A DNA stretch of 59,943 bases from Escherichia coli (GTDB taxonomy: Bacteria; Pseudomonadota; Gammaproteobacteria; Enterobacterales; Enterobacteriaceae): positions 1-59,943 of the forward strand of contig NZ_JAATUR010000031.1 of the NCBI RefSeq assembly GCF_011881725.1, given 5' to 3'. The notes below the pieces were generated by a model. That model was not told the DNA's origin, ran no database searches, and saw only the letters and a program-made list of their open reading frames with translations. Made by a program: the position numbers and the translations under genes. Shown piece after piece: positions 9,158-18,848 of the stretch (its first letter is position 1; each line of letters opens with the position of its first letter).

Positions 9158-10954
9158 ATGCTTAAACGTTGTCTCTCTCCGCTCACCCTGGTTAATCAGG
9201 TTGCGCTGATCGTTTTGCTTTCTACCGCCATTGGACTGGCGGGGATGGCAGTTTCTGGCTGGCTGGTGCAAGGCGTTCAGGGCAGCGCCCATGCGATCAA
9301 CAAAGCGGGATCGCTGCGCATGCAAAGTTACCGTCTGTTGTCGGCAGTGCCATTAAGCGAGAAAGACAAGCCCTTAATTAAAGAGATGGAACAAACAGCA
9401 TTTAGTGCCGAGCTAACAAGAGCGGCAGAACGAGATGGGCAACTGGCGCAATTACAGGGTTTACAAAATTACTGGCGTAATGAACTGATCCCTGCACTGC
9501 TGCATGCACAAAGCCGCGAGACGGTTTCGGCAGACGTCAGCCAGTTTGTTGCCGGGCTTGATCAGCTGGTGTCTGGTTTTGATCGCACCACGGAAATGCG
9601 CATTGAAACGGTGGTGCTGGTCCACCGGGTAATGGCGGTATTTATGGCGCTTTTACTGGTGTTCACCATTATCTGGTTGCGCGCACGACTGCTGCAACCA
9701 TGGCGGCAACTGCTGGCAATGGCGAGTGCCGTCAGCCATCGCGATTTTACCCAACGAGCGAACATCAGCGGGCGCAACGAAATGGCGATGCTAGGAACTG
9801 CACTGAACAATATGTCTGCAGAACTGGCAGAAAGTTACGCCGTACTTGAGCAGCGAGTTCAGGAGAAAACCGCCGGGCTGGAGCATAAAAATCAGATTCT
9901 CTCTTTTTTATGGCAGGCCAACCGCCGTTTGCATTCCCGCGCTCCGCTGTGTGAACGCCTGTCGCCTGTACTTAATGGTCTACAAAACTTAACTCTGTTG
10001 CGTGATATCGAACTTCGGGTATATGACACGGAAGATGAAGAGAACCATCAGGAGTTCACCTGTCAGCCAGATATGACTTGCGATGATAAAGGCTGCCATC
10101 TCTGCCCACGCGGCGTTGTACCCGTTGGCGATCGTGGCACGACCCTGAAATGGCGGCTGGCGGACTCTCATATGCAATACGGTATTTTGCTGGCAACCCT
10201 GCAGCAGGGGCATCATCTTAGCCATGATCAACAGCAACTGGTGGATACGCTGGTCGAACAACTCACCGCCACGCTGGCGCTGGATCGCCATCAGGAACGT
10301 CAACAACAGTTGATCGTGATGGAAGAGCGTGCCACCATTGCGCGCGAACTGCATGATTCTATTGCCCAATCTCTCTCTTGCATGAAGATGCAGGTGAGTT
10401 GTTTACAGATGCAGGGCGATGCGCTTCCAGAAAGCAGCCGCGAACTGCTAAGTCAGATCCGTAACGAGCTGAATGCGTCCTGGGCACAGTTGCGCGAGTT
10501 ACTCACCACATTCCGTTTACAGCTCACCGAACCAGGATTGCGTCCTGCACTGGAGGCGAGCTGCGAAGAGTACAGCGACAAATTTGGCTTCCCGGTGAAG
10601 CTGGATTACCAATTGCCGCCACGTCTGGTGCCTTCGCATCAGGCAATCCACTTGTTGCAAATTGCTCGCGAGGCATTAAGTAACGCCCTCAAACATTCAC
10701 AAGCAAGTGAGGTGGTGGTTACGGTGGTGCAAAACGAAAATCAGGTCAAACTGACCGTTCAGGATAATGGCTGCGGCGTGCCTGAAAATGCCATCCGCAG
10801 CAATCACTACGGCATGATAATTATGCGCGACCGTGCGCAAAGTTTACGTGGCGACTGCCGCGTCCGCCGTCGTGAATCAGGTGGCACTGAAGTGGTGATC
10901 ACCTTTATTCCCGAAAAAACTTTCACAGACGTCCAAGGAGATACCCATGAGTAA
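9158..10954 (+). CDS. narX: Nitrate/nitrite sensor histidine kinase
   Basis: NarX is the membrane sensor that phosphorylates and dephosphorylates NarL in response to nitrate and nitrite. From this start it has 598 residues. Visible parts are helix 1 (about 15-37), the ligand-binding P-box with Arg54 ([16 protein letters not shown]), helix 2 (about 152-174), a HAMP region, a cysteine-rich central module (CDDKGCHLC) and a HisKA_3 kinase with His399 in RELHDS, then ATPase boxes. The frame is open 11 codons upstream, but GAAGAGG fits the ATG at 9158. It overlaps narL by 8 bases. Confidence 0.98.
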   Translation: MLKRCLSPLTLVNQVALIVLLSTAIGLAGMAVSGWLVQGVQGSAHAINKAGSLRMQSYRLLSAVPLSEKDKPLIKEMEQTAFSAELTRAAERDGQLAQLQGLQNYWRNELIPALLHAQSRETVSADVSQFVAGLDQLVSGFDRTTEMRIETVVLVHRVMAVFMALLLVFTIIWLRARLLQPWRQLLAMASAVSHRDFTQRANISGRNEMAMLGTALNNMSAELAESYAVLEQRVQEKTAGLEHKNQILSFLWQANRRLHSRAPLCERLSPVLNGLQNLTLLRDIELRVYDTEDEENHQEFTCQPDMTCDDKGCHLCPRGVVPVGDRGTTLKWRLADSHMQYGILLATLQQGHHLSHDQQQLVDTLVEQLTATLALDRHQERQQQLIVMEERATIARELHDSIAQSLSCMKMQVSCLQMQGDALPESSRELLSQIRNELNASWAQLRELLTTFRLQLTEPGLRPALEASCEEYSDKFGFPVKLDYQLPPRLVPSHQAIHLLQIAREALSNALKHSQASEVVVTVVQNENQVKLTVQDNGCGVPENAIRSNHYGMIIMRDRAQSLRGDCRVRRRESGGTEVVITFIPEKTFTDVQGDTHE

Positions 10955-11597
10955 TCAGGAACCAGCGACTATCCTGCTGATCGACGATCATCCGATGCTA
11001 CGAACTGGTGTAAAACAGCTTATCAGTATGGCACCAGATATCACCGTGGTTGGCGAAGCGAGTAATGGCGAACAGGGTATTGAACTGGCGGATTCGCTCG
11101 ATCCCGATCTGATCCTGTTAGATCTCAATATGCCCGGCATGAACGGTCTCGAAACGCTGGATAAACTGCGCGAGAAATCCCTCTCCGGGCGCATTGTGGT
11201 ATTCAGCGTCTCTAACCATGAAGAAGATGTGGTCACCGCACTGAAACGCGGCGCGGATGGCTATCTGTTAAAAGATATGGAGCCGGAAGATCTGCTGAAA
11301 GCGTTACATCAGGCTGCTGCTGGCGAAATGGTATTAAGCGAAGCATTAACTCCTGTTCTGGCCGCCAGCCTGCGCGCTAACCGCGCCACTACGGAACGCG
11401 ACGTTAACCAGTTGACCCCGCGCGAGCGCGATATTCTCAAGCTGATTGCCCAGGGCTTACCGAACAAGATGATTGCCCGCCGTCTGGACATCACCGAAAG
11501 CACAGTTAAAGTGCATGTGAAACACATGCTGAAAAAAATGAAGCTCAAATCTCGTGTAGAAGCCGCGGTATGGGTGCATCAGGAACGTATTTTCTGA
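10947..11597 (+). CDS. narL: Nitrate/nitrite response regulator
   Basis: NarL is the DNA-binding partner of NarX (and of NarQ). It activates narGHJI and narK and represses alternative anaerobic respiratory genes. The 216 residues contain a receiver domain with acidic pocket DD (13-14), phospho-acceptor Asp59 (LLDLNMPG) and the conserved Lys of LLKD, then a LuxR-type helix-turn-helix ([30 protein letters not shown]). Its stop codon directly abuts the convergent ychO stop, with no bases between. Confidence 0.98.
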   Translation: MSNQEPATILLIDDHPMLRTGVKQLISMAPDITVVGEASNGEQGIELADSLDPDLILLDLNMPGMNGLETLDKLREKSLSGRIVVFSVSNHEEDVVTALKRGADGYLLKDMEPEDLLKALHQAAAGEMVLSEALTPVLAASLRANRATTERDVNQLTPRERDILKLIAQGLPNKMIARRLDITESTVKVHVKHMLKKMKLKSRVEAAVWVHQERIF

Positions 11598-12992
11598 TTA
11601 GGGTTCCCAGAGCGGTTCGTCGTTCGACAATGCGTCGAAAGGTTCGACAAGCGTTAGCGTGATCTCATTGGAGGAGACGCGCTGCCCCTGGTTATCTTCC
11701 ACCACCACCGACAATCGCCATTGATTACTTGCCCCCTTTCCATACTGCCAATCCGGCATGATCACCGTCCAGCCATCCGCACTATTAGCTGTCGCTCCCG
11801 GCGTCAGGCTTAACATCTGCGTATCTCCCTGCCAGATCAATTGCCGAATACCGTAATGACTGCGAATTTGTAATTTCAGAGGCACTGTTTCACCAGGTTT
11901 AAGATCCCAGGGTGGCGTCGCCAAAAACACCGTTAAGGTTTTACGCTGCCGATACTCAATCGTCGGCAGATTATTTCTCTGCGGATTGTCATAGCGACTG
12001 CCGCGTAGCGACTGGCTTTCAGCAACTTCGCCCGCAGAAAGTTGTTTTTTGAGCGGTACGCCAAAGCGGTAGTTAAGATTAAACCCCAGGTTGTTTTGAC
12101 TCTCACCGCTTTCACCCTGTTTATGCTGGGCTGTCACGGTGACTAATGGCACTGGGGTGTAATTTAATCCCAGGCTCAGGGCGACAGGATTATGGTAACC
12201 GGTGCCAGAGTTAAACAAATCGACGCTATCGCCAAAATATTGTTCGACACTGACGCTGGTATTGAGGTGTTGATAGAACGGTATGCGCATCCGGGCAGTC
12301 AGGTCGTACCCACGTGCCATCCGTTGTTCCTGGGTAGCGGTCTGTTCATGCCATGTGGCAAACGGCTGATAATAGTTTGCTGACAGCCGCAAATATTCGC
12401 CCCACGCTTCGGCACCGAAACCCGCACGCTGAAGGTTTTCGTCCAGCAAGTTGTCATAAAAGGTGTTATAACCCACCAGCCAGTTGCCTCGCGCCCAGCG
12501 TTGCCCAATGCCAAAATTACTCACCAGACCATTATCCTGCTGAGTAAGACCTAGCTGGCTCCAGGTGAGATAACGCTCGTTATCTTGTAACGGCACAAAC
12601 CAGCTTCCGCGACTGCCGGTGAAATGTCCTTCGTTATCCACTTTGACATCAACACTGGCATTTCCCCACGGTGATAACCAGGACTCTACGTGCTGATTAA
12701 CCTGATGACTGAGCGCGTCGCGGACTTTTCCCAATGCGAAAGCTTTTGCCTGCTCGCCAGTATCCAGACCGTTATCATTCATACTGGTTTCGCCGAAATC
12801 TTTCACAATTTCAGCAAAATGTTTTTCACCATCATGATTTTCAGGTGCCATACCTAAATCCGGCAGCCCATCATTGTCATTATCAAAGGGATTTGCCGCT
12901 TTCTGCTCGAAGGTAGATTGTGCGTTAGCAGTACCGCCTGCCATCAGCAAGAGTAAATAAAACGGGATAATGCGAGGAACGAAACGGCTCAA
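11598..12992 (-). CDS. ychO: Inverse autotransporter / invasin-like outer-membrane protein
   Basis: Previously also called ychP. The 464 residues comprise a signal peptide ending near ANAQ, an intimin/invasin-type transmembrane beta-barrel (roughly residues 60-310, with the family's repeated aromatic strands such as WFVPLQDN, GQRWARGNWLVGYNTFYD and LGLNYTPVPLVTVTAQHKQGE) and one C-terminal Ig-like domain. The long passenger of true invasins is absent. It has been linked to adhesion or biofilm in pathogenic E. coli, but its ligand is not known. Confidence 0.9.
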   Translation of the reverse strand: MSRFVPRIIPFYLLLLMAGGTANAQSTFEQKAANPFDNDNDGLPDLGMAPENHDGEKHFAEIVKDFGETSMNDNGLDTGEQAKAFALGKVRDALSHQVNQHVESWLSPWGNASVDVKVDNEGHFTGSRGSWFVPLQDNERYLTWSQLGLTQQDNGLVSNFGIGQRWARGNWLVGYNTFYDNLLDENLQRAGFGAEAWGEYLRLSANYYQPFATWHEQTATQEQRMARGYDLTARMRIPFYQHLNTSVSVEQYFGDSVDLFNSGTGYHNPVALSLGLNYTPVPLVTVTAQHKQGESGESQNNLGFNLNYRFGVPLKKQLSAGEVAESQSLRGSRYDNPQRNNLPTIEYRQRKTLTVFLATPPWDLKPGETVPLKLQIRSHYGIRQLIWQGDTQMLSLTPGATANSADGWTVIMPDWQYGKGASNQWRLSVVVEDNQGQRVSSNEITLTLVEPFDALSNDEPLWEP

Positions 12993-13075
12993 AACGTCGG
13001 TAACTTCCGGTAAAAATAAACAACCACAGCCTTAAAGAATAACGATTGCTGGAAACTTTTGTCATATTTTCTCGT

Positions 13076-13118
<43 letters not shown>

Positions 13119-13119
13119 G

Positions 13120-13159
<40 letters not shown>

Positions 13160-13176
13160 GAATACAGGAGTAAATA

Positions 13177-13530
13177 ATGCAAAAAATCGTGATCGTTGCC
13201 AATGGCGCACCTTACGGGAGTGAATCCTTGTTCAACAGCTTGCGGCTGGCCATTGCGCTACGAGAGCAGGAGAGCAATCTGGATCTGCGCCTGTTCCTGA
13301 TGTCTGATGCGGTCACTGCCGGATTACGCGGCCAAAAACCAGGGGAAGGCTACAACATTCAGCAAATGCTGGAGATCCTCACCGCTCAGAATACACCGGT
13401 GAAATTGTGCAAAACCTGTACTGATGGGCGCGGAATAAGTCATCTTCCACTGATTGATGGGGTGGAAATTGGTACCCTGGTGGAACTGGCGCAATGGACG
13501 CTGGCAGCCGATAAGGTGCTAACATTTTAA
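13177..13530 (+). CDS. ychN: DsrE/TusD-family small protein
   Basis: YchN is a 117-residue cytoplasmic protein of the DsrE-like fold, related to sulfur-relay subunits such as TusD, and is known to form a hexamer. The N-terminus MQKIVIVANGAPYGSE is typical, and a conserved cysteine pair (KLCKTC) lies near residue 85, where a sulfur-relay cysteine would be expected. A clear ribosome site (AGGAG) precedes the ATG. The cellular role is not established. Confidence 0.93.
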   Translation: MQKIVIVANGAPYGSESLFNSLRLAIALREQESNLDLRLFLMSDAVTAGLRGQKPGEGYNIQQMLEILTAQNTPVKLCKTCTDGRGISHLPLIDGVEIGTLVELAQWTLAADKVLTF

Positions 13531-13537
13531 TGTCTGA

Positions 13538-13554
13538 GGGGCGCTTGACGCCCC
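13538..13554. terminator. Hairpin between convergent ychN and chaC
   Basis: GGGGCG and CGCCCC form a 6-bp stem with a five-base loop, placed just after the ychN stop and before the convergent chaC stop. There is no clear U-run, so its strength as a terminator is uncertain. Confidence 0.5.
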
Positions 13555-13572
13555 ACTATGAGGGATGTTTAC

Positions 13573-14268
13573 TCAGGCGAACCCCGGCCGTAACACACCA
13601 TCCGGAAAATTATCAGCCAGCAGTTTTTTCACTGATATCAGCAAATCATTCAGCCCGTCGTCCTGCATACCCAGTTTGATAAGCTCCTGTTCCAGTGAAA
13701 ACAGGTACTGTGCATTAGTTCCCAGCGGACCGCTCGCCGCCGCAATTAACGGCGCGATGACCTGGACACGAGTGTCGGATTCGTATTCTGGATGCCGAGG
13801 ATCCATAATAAAAACAATGGCATTTACTGTACGCCCATCATCAAGATCAAGCTGACACCAGGTTGGCAGATAACAGCCGGTAATCATCTCGCGCTTCCAC
13901 AGCAAGGTCAGTTCCTGCTCCAGCGTCTCTTCTGGCAGTCGATAAGCGACGCCTGTGGTGCGTCCGCCCTCTTTCAGTGCAAGCATTCGTCCTGGTTGGT
14001 GCGCAGTCCCCCGCCCGGCTGTAAGCCGCAAACAGAAAGCGCGATGCCACCCAACCAGCGTGCCGGTGCACGACTCGGTAAACTCAAGCGCCGGATTCCA
14101 CATTAATGATCCATAGCCGAAGATCCACACCGGTCTGTCATCAGGTCGACAAGCAAGCGTCGCTGCCAGCGAGGCCGCCCGTTGTTCTGCCGACCATAAG
14201 AGTGATTCTTCAATGGCTCCAAACGCCGTTTTACAATCGGCATTCATCAAGAAATCACGCGTTATCAC
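13573..14268 (-). CDS. chaC: Glutathione-specific gamma-glutamylcyclotransferase
   Basis: ChaC cleaves glutathione to 5-oxoproline and Cys-Gly. The family's substrate loop is plain (VWIFGYGSLMWNP), followed by the conserved region RTTGVAYRLPEE and TWCQLDLDDG. I choose the GTG at 14268 (231 residues, MITRDFLMN) because CGGAGGT lies at good distance before it; the frame is open 12 codons further up, to 14304, with no such site. It follows chaB in the same direction. The link to cation transport by ChaA is positional rather than shown. Confidence 0.93.
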   Translation of the reverse strand: MITRDFLMNADCKTAFGAIEESLLWSAEQRAASLAATLACRPDDRPVWIFGYGSLMWNPALEFTESCTGTLVGWHRAFCLRLTAGRGTAHQPGRMLALKEGGRTTGVAYRLPEETLEQELTLLWKREMITGCYLPTWCQLDLDDGRTVNAIVFIMDPRHPEYESDTRVQVIAPLIAAASGPLGTNAQYLFSLEQELIKLGMQDDGLNDLLISVKKLLADNFPDGVLRPGFA

Positions 14269-14428
14269 CTTATACCTCCGCCACTGCATACTTCCCTGCA
14301 ACAACTTTTTGGTGTCTTCCGGACATTTTTACTGCTCATTTTGAAACCACTAACGGGACAATATGCAATCCACAGACCACTTGCAAGGTAACACCGCACG
14401 AATAGCTTTAACTCACCGCTGGGTTTTA

Positions 14429-14656
14429 CTATTTTTTATGCCATTTATCATCATCCCCTTTGGCATATTCATGTTTCACCGCAGCCCAGGCCACTTTATG
14501 TGCTGTCTCTTCGCGGCTGGCATTATCACGCCGAGCATCTTTATCTTTATATTGCTCCCAGGCGCTGTTGAACGCCTCTTTATAGATATCCTGGGCATGG
14601 GACGGTAGAACGTGTTTTACACTTTCCGGAAGATCGCTTTTCGCTTTATACGGCAT
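14429..14656 (-). CDS. chaB: ChaB family small protein, putative ChaA regulator
   Basis: A 75-residue, very hydrophilic protein (MPYKAKSDLPESVKHVLP) with the ChaB fold. It was named as a regulator of the ChaA cation antiporter, but the mechanism is unproven. The ATG at 14656 has a good AAGGAG eight bases before it; the upstream in-frame ATG at 14683 would add nine residues and has no such site. It is divergent from chaA and followed by chaC. Confidence 0.93.
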   Translation of the reverse strand: MPYKAKSDLPESVKHVLPSHAQDIYKEAFNSAWEQYKDKDARRDNASREETAHKVAWAAVKHEYAKGDDDKWHKK

Positions 14657-14920
14657 TGTTGACTCCTTTTTTAAGGTGAACATTAAGTGTGGTCAACAAT
14701 AGCGACTCTCGCCAAAACATAAGAATGTTCACATAAGACTCTTCTCATCAGACGCTTATTCAAACAATATCTAAATGCGGTGATTATTTTTCCCTGGCGG
14801 GCAAAAATTCAACAACGGGGTAAAAGTTCGTAAAATGTTACCGACACTCAGACATTTTCTGTTATTTTTTACACCTATTTTTTACATTTTCGATAAATTT
14901 ATCAGCAAAGGATAACCATA

Positions 14921-16021
14921 ATGACAAATGCTCACGAGGCGGTAAAAACCCGCCACAAGGAGACTTCGCTTATTTTCCCGGTTCTGGCGCTGGTGGTGCT
15001 GTTTCTGTGGGGAAGCAGTCAGACACTACCAGTGGTCATAGCCATCAATCTTCTTGCGCTTATTGGTATTTTAAGTAGTGCCTTTAGTGTTGTCCGCCAT
15101 GCGGATGTATTAGCCCATCGCCTGGGTGAACCTTACGGTTCTCTTATCCTTAGCCTTTCGGTGGTTATTCTTGAAGTCAGTTTGATCTCAGCCTTAATGG
15201 CAACCGGCGACGCCGCGCCGACACTAATGCGCGATACGCTCTATTCGATCATTATGATTGTTACCGGCGGATTGGTTGGTTTTTCATTACTGTTGGGGGG
15301 CCGTAAATTTGCCACCCAATATATGAATCTGTTTGGTATTAAACAGTATTTAATCGCCCTGTTTCCCCTGGCAATTATCGTACTGGTATTCCCGATGACC
15401 CTGCCTGCAGCGAATTTCTCAACCGGCCAGGCGTTACTTGTGGCATTAATTTCCGCGGCGATGTATGGCGTATTTTTGCTGATTCAGACCAAAACGCACC
15501 AGAGTTTGTTTGTTTATGAGCACGAAGATGACAGCGATGATGACGATCCGCACCACGGCAAACCATCTGCCCGTAGCAGCCTGTGGCATGCAGTCTGGTT
15601 GATTATCCATCTGATTGCCGTTATTGCGGTCACCAAAATGAACGCCAGCCCGCTGGAGACATTGCTCGACAGCATGAATGCCCCTGTTGCATTTACTGGT
15701 TTCCTGGTGGCACTGTTGATTCTGTCACCGGAAGGTTTAGGTGCGTTAAAAGCAGTTTTAAACAACCAGGTCCAACGCGCGATGAATCTGTTCTTTGGTT
15801 CAGTGCTAGCAACCATTTCACTTACCGTACCTGTCGTAACGCTGATTGCCTTTATGACTGGCAATGAATTGCAGTTTGCCCTCGGTGCGCCAGAAATGGT
15901 GGTAATGGTGGCTTCTTTAGTGCTGTGCCATATCTCCTTTTCCACCGGACGTACTAACGTACTCAACGGTGCGGCACATCTGGCATTGTTTGCTGCTTAT
16001 TTAATGACAATATTTGCCTGA
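14921..16021 (+). CDS. chaA: Na+(Ca2+, K+)/H+ antiporter
   Basis: ChaA is an inner-membrane cation/proton antiporter of the CaCA superfamily, active at alkaline pH and in high salt. Its 366 residues form about 11 helices, with the conserved acidic motifs GEPYGSLILSLSVVILEVSLI (first half) and LILSPEGLGALKA (second half). A central cytoplasmic loop is strongly acidic (HEDDSDDDDPHHG, about residues 205-217), a likely cation-sensing segment. A strong terminator follows. Confidence 0.97.
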   Translation: MTNAHEAVKTRHKETSLIFPVLALVVLFLWGSSQTLPVVIAINLLALIGILSSAFSVVRHADVLAHRLGEPYGSLILSLSVVILEVSLISALMATGDAAPTLMRDTLYSIIMIVTGGLVGFSLLLGGRKFATQYMNLFGIKQYLIALFPLAIIVLVFPMTLPAANFSTGQALLVALISAAMYGVFLLIQTKTHQSLFVYEHEDDSDDDDPHHGKPSARSSLWHAVWLIIHLIAVIAVTKMNASPLETLLDSMNAPVAFTGFLVALLILSPEGLGALKAVLNNQVQRAMNLFFGSVLATISLTVPVVTLIAFMTGNELQFALGAPEMVVMVASLVLCHISFSTGRTNVLNGAAHLALFAAYLMTIFA

Positions 16022-16030
16022 CGGAGACCT

Positions 16031-16064
16031 TTCCCCCGATGACGAAATCGGGGGAAGTATTTTC
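16031..16064 (+). terminator. Terminator of chaA
   Basis: TTCCCCCGAT and ATCGGGGGAA form a perfect 10-bp stem with a 6-base loop, followed by a T-rich tail. It marks the left boundary between core genome and the accessory block. Confidence 0.85.
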
Positions 16065-16090
16065 TTCCTCCCCTCATACATAAAAGTCTA

Positions 16091-17128
16091 TCAGGCCAAA
16101 TACTGGCGAATATCGGAAGGCACATAATTTTGTTCCCAAAGAGCTCTCATCATCAACATATAAGGTTCAACATAAGTGAAAAAAGACTGATAGCTTTCGC
16201 AAAAATAATTGGGGGCAGGAAGACCGTTTAGGGAAAGCGCGATACGCTGTTTTGGGCAACCGCCGTGACAGGCGAATTTTATACTACAACTCATACATTC
16301 TGCTGCCAGTAGCGGTTTACACTGTTCGACTATTTGATTCTTTGCACTTTTCCGCGTTGTGAACGCACTAACATCAAATGATGTGAAAACACAAGTCGGC
16401 GTAGGTAATCCACACCACGATGCAAAAGCGTGCTCAAAAACAGGAATTGTTATCGTTCCTATATCCAGACGTACCCAAGTATAAAAAATAGTTTTTAAAA
16501 ATATCCCTAATGCTGCTGGCGCAAGACTGTGCGTATCCCCCCCTTCTTGAGCAAGCGGTTCAAACAGAGGGATAAACTGCATATGGCGACTACCTAGATT
16601 TTTAAGATAATGATATATCTGCAGAGGTTGCTGGCTATTTATAGAGTTAATGACGGTCAGAGTGTTAAATTCAACATCATGTTTTCGTAATAATCTCACC
16701 GCTGCCTCAATCTGGCGAATCGTTGGTTTATCAGAAATTGTTTCGCAGAAATCATTGTGCAACGAAGTATTAGCATTCACTGAAATGCTAACAATAAATT
16801 GATGTCTTTTGAAAAATTTGCACCAACTGTCATCCAGCAATACGCCATTGATTAGCACGGTATTAATAATTTTATTACCTTGCACAATCTGTTGTTGTAA
16901 CCTGATTATTTTATTAAAGAAGTCAAGTTTGTCAGGCGTTAGTTCATGAACCTGCCAGGAAAATATCGCATTACCCACTTTATGAGCATCGATTCGCTGA
17001 CGGATAAATAACTGCAACGTCTCATCATCTGAGTTGCACGTTGTATATTCAGAGCAGGACTGGACCTTATCGAAATAGCAATACGAACAACGTAAATTAC
17101 AGGATGTACTGGCACATTTCATTATCAT
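16091..17128 (-). CDS. Degenerate radical SAM protein resembling anaerobic sulfatase maturase
   Basis: About 345 residues. The N-terminus has the radical SAM motif C10-x3-C14-x2-C17, and most of the chain aligns by eye with anaerobic sulfatase-maturating enzymes (FNTLTVINSINS, LGSRHMQFIPLFEP, FACHGGCPKQR, FFTYVEPYM). The GGEP SAM-binding motif reads VHEL, the loop that usually has DGP reads NAN, and the SPASM segment bearing a cluster cysteine and the adjacent catalytic aspartate is missing. It may be inactive or altered. The ATG at 17128 follows AGGAC; the ATG at 17182 lies in a hairpin and is unlikely. No sulfatase gene is nearby. Confidence 0.75.
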   Translation of the reverse strand: MIMKCASTSCNLRCSYCYFDKVQSCSEYTTCNSDDETLQLFIRQRIDAHKVGNAIFSWQVHELTPDKLDFFNKIIRLQQQIVQGNKIINTVLINGVLLDDSWCKFFKRHQFIVSISVNANTSLHNDFCETISDKPTIRQIEAAVRLLRKHDVEFNTLTVINSINSQQPLQIYHYLKNLGSRHMQFIPLFEPLAQEGGDTHSLAPAALGIFLKTIFYTWVRLDIGTITIPVFEHAFASWCGLPTPTCVFTSFDVSAFTTRKSAKNQIVEQCKPLLAAECMSCSIKFACHGGCPKQRIALSLNGLPAPNYFCESYQSFFTYVEPYMLMMRALWEQNYVPSDIRQYLA

Positions 17129-17168
17129 TTTTGTTGTCCTGTTTTTTTGTTTTATAATGCGTAAGGGA

Positions 17169-17199
17169 ATGATGCAATCCACAAAATGGATTGCATCAT
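17169..17199. terminator. Perfect 12-bp hairpin between nucleotidase 1 and the radical SAM gene
   Basis: ATGATGCAATCC, a 7-base loop, and GGATTGCATCAT form a perfect stem. It lies just after the stop of the 17216-18826 gene and before the radical SAM start. There is no U-run directly after it on the minus strand, so it may attenuate or protect rather than terminate fully. Confidence 0.55.
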
Positions 17200-17215
17200 C
17201 AAGATTAATTTTTTA

Positions 17216-18826
17216 TTATTTACTGGCGTTAACTCGCATTTCATTAATCTGTGCCGGAACTATTTTGTGTCCTGATTTCAAATAATCAATCACAACATCG
17301 GACATATTATGTCCAGCACGAACTTGTACATTTTTTCCTTCCTTAAATGCCAGAAAACCATCGCCCCCCAGTGCAAGGAACGTCGTTGTTGCAACATGAT
17401 AATTCTCTGTATCCACAACCGCTTTACCGTTGATTGTGAAAGATTCTATTCTCTGGCCTACTGGTTTTTGCTGGATATAATGCATTTCAGCTCCCTTTGA
17501 CATCTGTAATATGCCGTTAGTGAGAGATGCACCATGTTCCATCAGGTTACGCAGATCTTTGCCACTGAGATCCATTTCCGTAAGTTCATTCTTAAAGGGA
17601 AATGTGCTGGTAATATCACCAAAGGTAATGGGGCCAGCATTGATATCTGCACGTAAACTACCAGAATTGATCAGTGCAATCTGCGCATTCGGTGCAGCAA
17701 CAAGCATTGCATCCGTAAACAGGTTGCCAAGTTGTGATGATTCACCATAGGCACGCGTTAACGTGACAGGTGATTCACCGACCGGCTGGCGCACGATATC
17801 TGCCAGTTTTTTATTCCAGCCATCAATAACTTTCTGAGTTGTCGGATCAGGTTTCCATTCATCCGCATAAAGTGTTTTCAACTCAAAGCTTTTCACTTTA
17901 TGGGTATGGGCGGCAGGATCTACATTAAGCACCAGTTTCCCTACATCAATACCGCCGCTGTCGGTCGAAAGGATTAATGTATTTCCCACTTTTATAGGTT
18001 CAGGTGTTCCTACGTGGGCATGCCCGGTAATGAGAATATCAAGGCCTTTGACCTTACTTGCAGTCTGAATATCTGTATCCAGCGCACGCCTGACATCGGT
18101 GTTACCGATACTGGACTGACGTGCCGGAACACCTTCGTGGATGAGAGCGACCGTAATGTCAACTTTCCCTCGTAGTTCATCCAGATAATGCTGCAGATAT
18201 TTCACCTCATCGCGAGCCTCAATCCCCTGATTCTTGAGACTAGCTGCTGATTTATCAAAGCGATTGTTGTTATCGTTATCGAGTCCCTGGATTGAGAGCT
18301 CTGAAATTGTGTCATTAAATGCAAACACACCGTGCAGTCCAATAACGCCAATCTTTACACCGTCCTTTTCCAGAATGGTGTATGGTTTATTCCAGAACGG
18401 TATTTCACTATCCTTATGGAAGACATTTCCCAATAAAACGGGAAAATTTGCCTTACTTAACTGTCGGAGAAGGTTATCCGAACCATGGTCGAATTCATGA
18501 TTACCAATGGATACCACATCAAAGGGCATGGTATTCATAATATCAATTATTGCCTGCCCCTTTGTCAGACTACTGATATAGGGACCAGTAAAATAGTCAC
18601 CCGCATCAAAATAAAAGGTGGCTTTATTTTTTGCTTTTTCTTTTTTTACTAATGTTGTTATATTAGCGAATCCACCGATTGCTCGTTTACCGTCTGCAAC
18701 ATACGGGAGTTTGTATGTATCAACATGAGCATGGAGATCGTTAGTATAAATAATAGTAACATCTTTTGCACAAGCCCAGAGCGGTAGTGTCAGCAGGATA
18801 CCCACTGCAATATTTTTTATTTTCAT
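17216..18826 (-). CDS. Periplasmic 5'-nucleotidase/UshA-like metallophosphoesterase, paralog 1
   Basis: 536 residues with an N-terminal signal peptide (cleavage likely after WACA). The calcineurin-like metal site is complete: Asp30/His32 (NDLHAH), Asp77 (DAGDYF), Asn109-His110 with Asp113 (GNHEFDHG), His230 (IHEG) and His269/His271 (GHAHVG). The C-terminal nucleotide-binding domain follows (GESSQLGN, NSGSLR, ALGGDGF). The family removes phosphate from nucleotides and nucleotide sugars. Relative to paralog 4 it has about 20 extra residues near 174-200 containing DNDNNNRFD, which resembles a Ca-binding loop. It lies 22 bases after the Tsx-like gene, so they are probably co-transcribed. Confidence 0.88.
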   Translation of the reverse strand: MKIKNIAVGILLTLPLWACAKDVTIIYTNDLHAHVDTYKLPYVADGKRAIGGFANITTLVKKEKAKNKATFYFDAGDYFTGPYISSLTKGQAIIDIMNTMPFDVVSIGNHEFDHGSDNLLRQLSKANFPVLLGNVFHKDSEIPFWNKPYTILEKDGVKIGVIGLHGVFAFNDTISELSIQGLDNDNNNRFDKSAASLKNQGIEARDEVKYLQHYLDELRGKVDITVALIHEGVPARQSSIGNTDVRRALDTDIQTASKVKGLDILITGHAHVGTPEPIKVGNTLILSTDSGGIDVGKLVLNVDPAAHTHKVKSFELKTLYADEWKPDPTTQKVIDGWNKKLADIVRQPVGESPVTLTRAYGESSQLGNLFTDAMLVAAPNAQIALINSGSLRADINAGPITFGDITSTFPFKNELTEMDLSGKDLRNLMEHGASLTNGILQMSKGAEMHYIQQKPVGQRIESFTINGKAVVDTENYHVATTTFLALGGDGFLAFKEGKNVQVRAGHNMSDVVIDYLKSGHKIVPAQINEMRVNASK

Positions 18827-18848
18827 AACTAATCCCTTTCAAAGTTAC

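Noticed and set aside
17129..17182. Longer start for the radical SAM gene
   Set aside because: The ATG at 17182 lies inside a perfect hairpin and has no ribosome site; the ATG at 17128 follows AGGAC and places the cysteine motif at the usual position.
18762..18826. Lipoprotein signal in nucleotidase 1 (LWAC)
   Set aside because: Trp at the -2 position does not fit the lipobox; WACA followed by KD reads better as a signal peptidase I site, in line with the paralogs.
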